Shown piece after piece: positions 58,829 through 64,000 of a stretch of DNA of 64,000 bases. Origin of the DNA: Subtercola boreus (GTDB lineage Bacteria > Actinomycetota > Actinomycetes > Actinomycetales > Microbacteriaceae). The number at the start of each line of letters is the position of its first letter. The stretch's first letter is position 1. A program made the position numbers and the translations under genes. The notes below the pieces were generated by a model that was given only the letters and a program-made list of their open reading frames with translations, did no database searches and was not told where the DNA came from. Location of the stretch: contig NZ_VFOO01000001.1 in the NCBI RefSeq assembly GCF_006716115.1, forward strand, positions 1,550,001 to 1,614,000, in the 5' to 3' direction.

Positions 58829-59656
58829 CTAGGAGGCGGTGCCCTGCGCCAGCACGGAGACGTCGTTCCACTTCTCCCACGTCTCGATGCGCGAGGCGTA
58901 GTCGGCCTTCGCGATTCCGAGCGGCGCGGTGCCGAAGAAGACGCGGAGGGGCGGCTCGTCGGCATCCACGACCTTCAGGATGGCGGCAGCGGATGCCGCG
59001 GGGTCACCGGGTGCGCCGTTGCGGGTCTTGCGGCCCTCGGCCACCTTCTCGTGCAGCTCGGCGTAGTCGGCGAGCGGCTCGGACGTCGACGACGACGACC
59101 CGGCCCAGTCGGTGGAGAATCCGCCGGGCTCGACGAGCGTGACCTTGATGCCGAAGCCGGCGACCTCCTGCGCGAGCGACTGGCTGAAGCCCTCAAGCGC
59201 CCACTTCGAGGCATGGTAGATGCCGACCAGCGGGAACGCGGAGATTCCGCCGATCGAGGAGACCTGGATGATGTGACCGCTCTTCTGCGCGCGGAGGAAC
59301 GGCAGCGCCGCCTGCGTGATCCAGAGCGCGCCGAAGACGTTGGTCTCGAGCTGCGCGCGTGCTTCGTCTTCGGTTATCTCCTCGACGAAGCCGAAATGAC
59401 CGTAGCCGGCGTTGTTGATGACAACGTCGAGCCGGCCGAACTTCTCGTGCGCCTGGGCGACGGCGGCGAAACCTGCCGCACGGTCGGTGACATCGAGCGA
59501 GATCGGGAGGATGTTGTCGCCGTAGGTGTCGACGAGATCCTTCAGTGAGTCGGTGTTGCGGGCCGTCGCTGCGACCTTGTCGCCCCGCTTGAGAGCCGCT
59601 TCGGCCCATTCGTGGCCGAAGCCTCGTGACGTACCGGTGATGAACCAGACCTTCAT
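58829..59656 (-). CDS. SDR-family oxidoreductase
   Basis: 275 residues from the ATG at 59656. Classical SDR: ITGTSRGFGHEWAEAAL (cofactor motif), NNAGYGHFGFVEEI, SSIGGISAFPLVGIYHASKW with Ser and YxxxK, and the PGGF segment. The arrangement fits the NADP-dependent retinol/3-oxoacyl group. Substrate unknown; single gene with its own promoter region. Confidence 0.9.
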   Translation of the reverse strand: MKVWFITGTSRGFGHEWAEAALKRGDKVAATARNTDSLKDLVDTYGDNILPISLDVTDRAAGFAAVAQAHEKFGRLDVVINNAGYGHFGFVEEITEDEARAQLETNVFGALWITQAALPFLRAQKSGHIIQVSSIGGISAFPLVGIYHASKWALEGFSQSLAQEVAGFGIKVTLVEPGGFSTDWAGSSSSTSEPLADYAELHEKVAEGRKTRNGAPGDPAASAAAILKVVDADEPPLRVFFGTAPLGIAKADYASRIETWEKWNDVSVLAQGTAS

Positions 59657-59786
59657 GGTGTTCCCTTCAACGTGTTGCTTACGTGGAGCCCAACGCATTC
59701 GGAGCGCAAAAGCTGCCCGATTGCCTGAATCCTCGGTGGGAAGTGGATGCACGCCCACTCAGGGCGGCAACGATACGGGATGCCCG

Positions 59787-60314
59787 TCAGGCCCGTGCGC
59801 GCCGGGCGAACCCCTTGACGTAGGCGGCCTGCCCGACGTGCTGGGTGCAGTCGTTCACGACGCTGACGAGCCGCGCGGCGACCGTGACAGGTGGGTCATA
59901 GGAGTCGTCGATGACGCGCGAAAGGTCGGCGGCGCCGAGACCCGCGAGCACCTCGAGGGTGCGCTCGTGCACCGCTTCGAGGTAGCCGCCCAGGAGCTCC
60001 GCCCCGATTCCGTCGAGCGCGGCGACGTCGGCGGTGGACTGGCCGTAGCCGCTGGCCGACGGCGGAAAGGGCAAGTCGAACCGCTCGTACCAGCCGGCAC
60101 TGGTGTAGACCTGCTCCGACCCGGCGAGTGCGGCGACCTGGGCGTCCTGCCCGCGGGCGATGTGCCAGACGAGCCAGGCGATGGTGTTCGCTTCGGGGTC
60201 GATCCGTGCGGCGAGGTCGGCCTGCGTCACGCCCCGCAGAACGCCGTGCACGGAACCGAGAACACGCGTGAAGGCGTCGGTGAGAACATCCACCGCGGTG
60301 ATGCTGTCGGTCAT
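59787..60314 (-). CDS. DinB-like putative mycothiol-dependent transferase
   Basis: 175 residues from the ATG at 60314, four bases after the stop of the upstream gene. Helical bundle with IAWLVWHIARGQDAQVAALA and NDCTQHVGQAAYVKGFARR; the conserved His residues (WH and QH positions) are the metal ligands of the DinB/MST family. In actinomycetes many such enzymes use mycothiol. Specific role unknown. Confidence 0.82.
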   Translation of the reverse strand: MTDSITAVDVLTDAFTRVLGSVHGVLRGVTQADLAARIDPEANTIAWLVWHIARGQDAQVAALAGSEQVYTSAGWYERFDLPFPPSASGYGQSTADVAALDGIGAELLGGYLEAVHERTLEVLAGLGAADLSRVIDDSYDPPVTVAARLVSVVNDCTQHVGQAAYVKGFARRARA

Positions 60315-60318
60315 CCGG

Positions 60319-60795
60319 TCACTCGCCGTCATGTGCGCGCTGGAGGTCGGCGATGACGATCTTCTGCATCGTCATCATCGCCTGCATCGTGCGGCTGGAC
60401 TTCTCGGGGTCGGGGTCGCCGAGCAACTGCCCGAGGGCGGGCGGAACGATCTGCCACGACAGCCCGAAGCGGTCTTTCAGCCAGCCGCACTGCGACGGGG
60501 TACCGCCACCGGCGAGGAGCGCCTCCCACAGGTAGTCGATGCGCTCCTGCGTCTCAGCCGACACGAAGAACGAGATCGCCTCGGTGAAGTGGAACATCGG
60601 CCCGGCGTTCAGGGCCTGGAACTCGAGGCCGTCGAGCACGAAGCTCACGCCCATCGCCGTTCCGGCCGGGTAGGGCGAACCGTCCGGGTAGCGCGAGACG
60701 TTCGTGATGGCCGAATTGTCGAAGATGGAGACGTAGAACTCTGCCGCCTGCTCGGCCTGGTCGTCGAACCACAGAAAGGGACTGATCGCCTGCAT
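60319..60795 (-). CDS. PhnB-like VOC protein
   Basis: 158 residues; GGAG precedes the ATG. Matches the PhnB / '3-demethylubiquinone methyltransferase-like' VOC group: ISPFLWFDDQAEQAAEFYVS, FQALNAGPMFHFTEAISFFV and the C-terminal SRTMQAMMTMQKIVIADLQR. Despite the database name, catalytic methyltransferase activity is doubtful. Coupled to the DinB-like gene. Confidence 0.88.
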   Translation of the reverse strand: MQAISPFLWFDDQAEQAAEFYVSIFDNSAITNVSRYPDGSPYPAGTAMGVSFVLDGLEFQALNAGPMFHFTEAISFFVSAETQERIDYLWEALLAGGGTPSQCGWLKDRFGLSWQIVPPALGQLLGDPDPEKSSRTMQAMMTMQKIVIADLQRAHDGE

Positions 60796-60857
60796 GGGAA
60801 CTCCTTCGTGTCGGTGGCCGGCGGATGGACCCCCCGGAACCGACCCACGCGGCAAGC

Positions 60858-61010
60858 CTAGCGACCACCTCCGACATGCCGCGAGGCCTGTTCGGCAGGT
60901 GGTGTTCCCGGCCGGGTCGCGACCGCTCGGTAGCCGTCGCGGCTCACCTGGACGACGGAGGCGACGATGGCGATCGAGGCGAGAAGAGCGAGCAGGACAA
61001 GGAAGAGCAT
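60858..61010 (-). CDS. 50-residue membrane peptide
   Basis: One N-terminal transmembrane helix (FLVLLALLASIAIVASVVQV) followed by SRDGYRAVATRPGTP, a pattern common in tiny actinobacterial membrane proteins downstream of the membrane. AAAGG lies before the ATG. Function unknown; regulatory roles are typical for such peptides but not shown. Confidence 0.7.
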   Translation of the reverse strand: MLFLVLLALLASIAIVASVVQVSRDGYRAVATRPGTPPAEQASRHVGGGR

Positions 61011-61095
61011 GATGCGCCTTTCGTGACGTTTACCGTGAGATCACGAGACTCGTCTCTGGGACGCGGGGCACACATCGGGCAGATGCCCTAGAAGT

Positions 61096-64000
61096 TCAGG
61101 AGCCGAGACTGCGTGCCACGTAAGCCGCCTCCGTGCGGCTCGCAGAGCCGGTCTTCCGCAGGATGTTCGACACGTGCACGCTCGCAGTCTTCACGCTGAT
61201 GAAGAGCCGGTCGGCGATCTGCCGGTTGCTGAGTCCGTGGGCCAGCAGGTCGAGCACCTGCCGCTCCCGTTCGGTCAGAGGCACCTCCAGCGTGAGCTCG
61301 GGAGCAGCGGATGACCGGACCCCGGTCGGCGGTACGGGGCGCGAGCCCACGGCCATCGGGCCCACCCTCCGCTCGAGTTCCACGACCCTGGCGGTCACCA
61401 GGCCCGCACCGATCGGTTCGGCGAACTCACGGGCGGTCTGCGCCCAGTGCCTGGCGGATGCCCGGTCGCCGGCAAGCGCGAACGCCTCCGCTGCGCGCAG
61501 AGCAGCATAGGCGCGAAGGTGCACCGGCGCGGTGGGCGCTTCGCAGGCGGCGGTGGCGAGCATCCAGAGCCCCGCGTCTGTTCCGGTGCCGCGGGCGCCA
61601 CCGAACTCGGCCTCGACCAGCGCCGCGTACGGTGCGGCGGTGGGCCAGTCGAGGGAGGCGGAGAGGGTGGCGCGAAGGGCCTCTTCGAGCGCGATCGACG
61701 AGTCCGCCGGCGCGGGGGTGCCCACGGGAGGCGGCGGCACGCCGTCATCCGGAGCCGGCAGAGCGAGCTGCAACCCCGTCGATCTCGCGGCCGCGACGAC
61801 ACGCGCGGCCACCCACGCCAAGGGCAGGTCGTAGGCGGCGAAAACGCGGTGGCCGGGTTGCAGCAGCACGGCGACCTCCGACCACGCCCGCTCGACCGCG
61901 CCCTGCGCCAAGGCGATCTCGCCGGCGACGACCGCAAGCCCGAGGCGTTGTGCGACATCGATGCGCAGTTGTTGCCGAAGCCCTGTGCGCCAGCCCCGCA
62001 GCAGTCGTTCCGCTTCTGGAATGTCGCCCGACCAGAGCGTCGAGTGCAGCTTCAGTCGCTGCATCGGAGCGCGAAAACCGATGGGCGGATCGAGCTCGAG
62101 CGCGTGGTCGAGCAGTTCACCGGCGCGCTGTGGCTCCCCGAGGGCGAACAACGACGAGGCGACGTTCAGCATCAGGATCACGCCCGACGTGCGCTCCACA
62201 CCGCGGGCGCGGGCGAACTCTGCGCCCCGCTCGGCGGTCGCGATCGCGTCACCGAACCGGCCGAGCAGCGAGAGCGCGTCAGAGAGATTGACCGCGTGGC
62301 GGAGTCGGGCCGAGTCGTTGCCGTGGCTGAGTATCTCGGAGCGACTCAGATCGGCGAATCCCGCCTCGATCTGCCCGTGCGCGAAACGGGAGAAGCCGCG
62401 GATGTTCAGGGCGACCGACATACGCGCCGTGGACTCGACCTGCTCCGCTTCCTCGTAGGCCGCGTCGGCCGTCTCGACCGCCTCGTCGAACAGAGCGTCG
62501 AGCATGAGCCGGGCCGCGAGTTCGCCGAGCACAGTCGCCCGGAGCACGCTGCGCGGGCCGCCCTCGAGCACGTCGAGCGCCTGGCGGAGAAGCCCCACCG
62601 AACCGACTTGGCCGAGGTTCGCGAGGTAGGAGGCCTTGTCGCGGAGCAGTCGCGCAAGCAGTGCGGGTGACGAGGGTGGCTCATCAGGGCGCGCCCGGCG
62701 AGCCGCCGTTGCGAGCCACACCCCCGGTACCCCCGCCAGCGCGATCGCGTCGTCGATGAGCGCGACGGCGCGGTCGCTCTCCCCCGCGTTGCGGAGCGCA
62801 TGGGCGGTGTCGGCCAGCACCTCGACCCGGGAACGGCCTGCCAGCTCAGCCGGGTCTTCGACCTGGTCCCAGAGTTCCAGGGCCCGTTCACCCATGCGTG
62901 CCGCCCCGAGGAAGGCGAACGACCTCCGCGCCTCGGCCATCGCGGCGATCGCCGAGACGAAGGCGTTCCGGGAGTTGTGGGCGATCATCCAGTGGTACGA
63001 CACGACGGAGGAGTCGACACACCACCCGCCGGCCGGGGTGCCGAGCGCCTCGGCGAATCGCGTGTGGAAGCGCACCCGCTCCCCGGGGAGCAGCTGGTCG
63101 TGGATGGCCTCCCGCACGAGCGCGTGCCGAAAAGCGTAGGCCGTCTCATCGACGACGAGGATGCTCGCCATCACCCCCTCGCGGGCGGCGGAGTCGATGG
63201 CGTCTGCCGAGTCGTCGATGACCGCCTGCAGCAGTTCGTGTTCGATGCGCATTCCGCCCGCAGCGAGCAGGCGCATCAGCTTCTGGGCGGGCGCCGTGAG
63301 CGTGTCGTAGCGGGCGAGCAGAATGCCGCGGAGCGTCTCGGGAAGCCCGTCGACACTGAACGACGTCTCACAGCCGAGGAGTTCCTCGACGAAGAACGGC
63401 ACACCGTCTGTACGTTCGACGATCACAGCGAGTTCGCGGTTGTCGGGTACTGCGCCCCGGATGCTCGTGGCGAGCTGGCGCACCTGCTTGCGACTGAGTC
63501 GCTGCAGTTCGACCCGGTCGACGCGCGGGTTGCGGTCGACCTCGGGCATCCACCTCCGCAGGGCGCTGCCGCGGGCCAGTTCGTCGCTGCGGAAGGTCAA
63601 CACGAACAGCAGCGCCGCCTCGTCGAGCACCCTGATGACAAAGCCGAGCAGCGACAGTGTCGCCTGGTCGGCCCAGTGCAGGTCTTCGATCACGACGACG
63701 AGCGGATGATCGGCCGACGCCCCCTCGAGCAGCGAGGCGACGGCGCCGTAGAGTCGCTCGGCTGTCACCGCGCCGAGGCCGGCGGGCGACTCCGCACTCG
63801 GCGGGAGGGGTGTCGACGTATCGACCCCGGCGACCAACAGCTCGGGGACCATCACCGCGAGCGCAGGAAACCCCGGCCCGGCGGAGGCCGCGAACGCATC
63901 GGCACCGAGACGCTCCCGCAGTGCGCGCAGCACCGCCACCATCGGCGCATACGGGGTGGCGTCGATGCCGAGGTCGACGGACTGTCCGCGCAGCACAACC
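61096..64000 (-). CDS. LuxR-family (LAL) ATP-binding regulator, cut by the right edge
   Basis: Open to the window end; at least 966 residues are visible. The Walker B of an AAA/STAND domain is LVVVIEDLHWADQATLSLLG, and the Walker A must lie outside the window. A long TPR-like helical middle (ARRSFAFLGAARMGERALEL and similar) precedes the C-terminal HTH: TERERQVLDLLAHGLSNRQI then ADRLFISVKTASVHVSNILR. This is the large ATP-binding LuxR (MalT-like) architecture. ATP and ligand control DNA binding; target genes unknown. Confidence 0.9.
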   Translation of the reverse strand, partial: VVLRGQSVDLGIDATPYAPMVAVLRALRERLGADAFAASAGPGFPALAVMVPELLVAGVDTSTPLPPSAESPAGLGAVTAERLYGAVASLLEGASADHPLVVVIEDLHWADQATLSLLGFVIRVLDEAALLFVLTFRSDELARGSALRRWMPEVDRNPRVDRVELQRLSRKQVRQLATSIRGAVPDNRELAVIVERTDGVPFFVEELLGCETSFSVDGLPETLRGILLARYDTLTAPAQKLMRLLAAGGMRIEHELLQAVIDDSADAIDSAAREGVMASILVVDETAYAFRHALVREAIHDQLLPGERVRFHTRFAEALGTPAGGWCVDSSVVSYHWMIAHNSRNAFVSAIAAMAEARRSFAFLGAARMGERALELWDQVEDPAELAGRSRVEVLADTAHALRNAGESDRAVALIDDAIALAGVPGVWLATAARRARPDEPPSSPALLARLLRDKASYLANLGQVGSVGLLRQALDVLEGGPRSVLRATVLGELAARLMLDALFDEAVETADAAYEEAEQVESTARMSVALNIRGFSRFAHGQIEAGFADLSRSEILSHGNDSARLRHAVNLSDALSLLGRFGDAIATAERGAEFARARGVERTSGVILMLNVASSLFALGEPQRAGELLDHALELDPPIGFRAPMQRLKLHSTLWSGDIPEAERLLRGWRTGLRQQLRIDVAQRLGLAVVAGEIALAQGAVERAWSEVAVLLQPGHRVFAAYDLPLAWVAARVVAAARSTGLQLALPAPDDGVPPPPVGTPAPADSSIALEEALRATLSASLDWPTAAPYAALVEAEFGGARGTGTDAGLWMLATAACEAPTAPVHLRAYAALRAAEAFALAGDRASARHWAQTAREFAEPIGAGLVTARVVELERRVGPMAVGSRPVPPTGVRSSAAPELTLEVPLTERERQVLDLLAHGLSNRQIADRLFISVKTASVHVSNILRKTGSASRTEAAYVARSLGS

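Noticed and set aside
1-64000. rRNA, tRNA genes or CRISPR arrays
   Set aside because: No cloverleaf with a matching anticodon arm, no rRNA-like conserved stretch and no repeat-spacer series were seen by eye on either strand; a dedicated scan would be needed for certainty.

Overview
The window looks like a chromosome segment of a high-GC actinomycete, most likely a member of Microbacteriaceae. This is inferred from the strong GC bias, many apparently leaderless genes (a TAnnnT -10 box 6-7 nt before the start codon), a CIRCE-controlled Hsp20, LAxTG-type cell-wall sorting, LLM flavin oxidoreductases and a DinB-type putative thiol transferase. No rRNA, tRNA or CRISPR array was seen.

Layout. 1-9.3 kb is ordinary: a cut membrane protein, a three-gene operon of membrane-anchored extracytoplasmic proteins, a Tat-exported repeat protein, a CAT-like acetyltransferase, an LLM oxidoreductase, an M20 peptidase overlapping a GNAT acetyltransferase with a 57-bp minisatellite tail, and an unknown protein. 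9.5-18.1 kb is a surface/toxin locus: a calcium-repeat protein with a LAHTG sorting signal, a 2249-residue secreted RHS protein with a variable C-terminus, a directly abutting small immunity candidate and a second, frameshifted immunity-like gene. 18.2-24.5 kb holds YjbR, an LLM oxidoreductase, an unusual photolyase-related protein, an AbiEii-type pair, and a TetR-VOC-SDR run whose SDR is fused at its 5' end to a decayed HEPN-MNT remnant.

24.5-38 kb is an accessory island, visibly more AT-rich in 24.8-31.5 kb. It carries an MrcB-domain nuclease, a wHTH regulator, an accessory SSB, a reverse transcriptase translationally coupled to a SLATT 2TM effector, a solitary HsdR_N-type nuclease, RHH and small unknown proteins, a predicted PD-(D/E)XK protein, a coiled-coil membrane pair, and a decayed phage segment (frameshifted DUF3263 and HNH genes behind a strong terminator), ending with an HTH-nucleotidyltransferase. 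The RT-SLATT pair is the best candidate for an under-described defence system here.

38-64 kb returns to ordinary content: a secreted protein, SHOCT protein, MazG plus GIY-YIG/DUF2075 helicase, Hsp20, TMEM175 channel, hydrolase, HD phosphohydrolase, and a biogenic amine cluster (copper amine oxidase, two APC permeases, IclR regulator). Then come DUF2200, a gene whose 5' end is duplicated by a 63-bp tandem repeat, a FitAB/VapBC pair, a MerR-reductase pair, a flavin monooxygenase, Nudix, SDR, DinB and PhnB-like proteins, a 50-residue membrane peptide and a large LuxR (LAL) regulator cut by the right edge.

Start codons were chosen by reading Shine-Dalgarno motifs, -10 boxes and overlaps. All family names come from motif recognition by eye, without searches.
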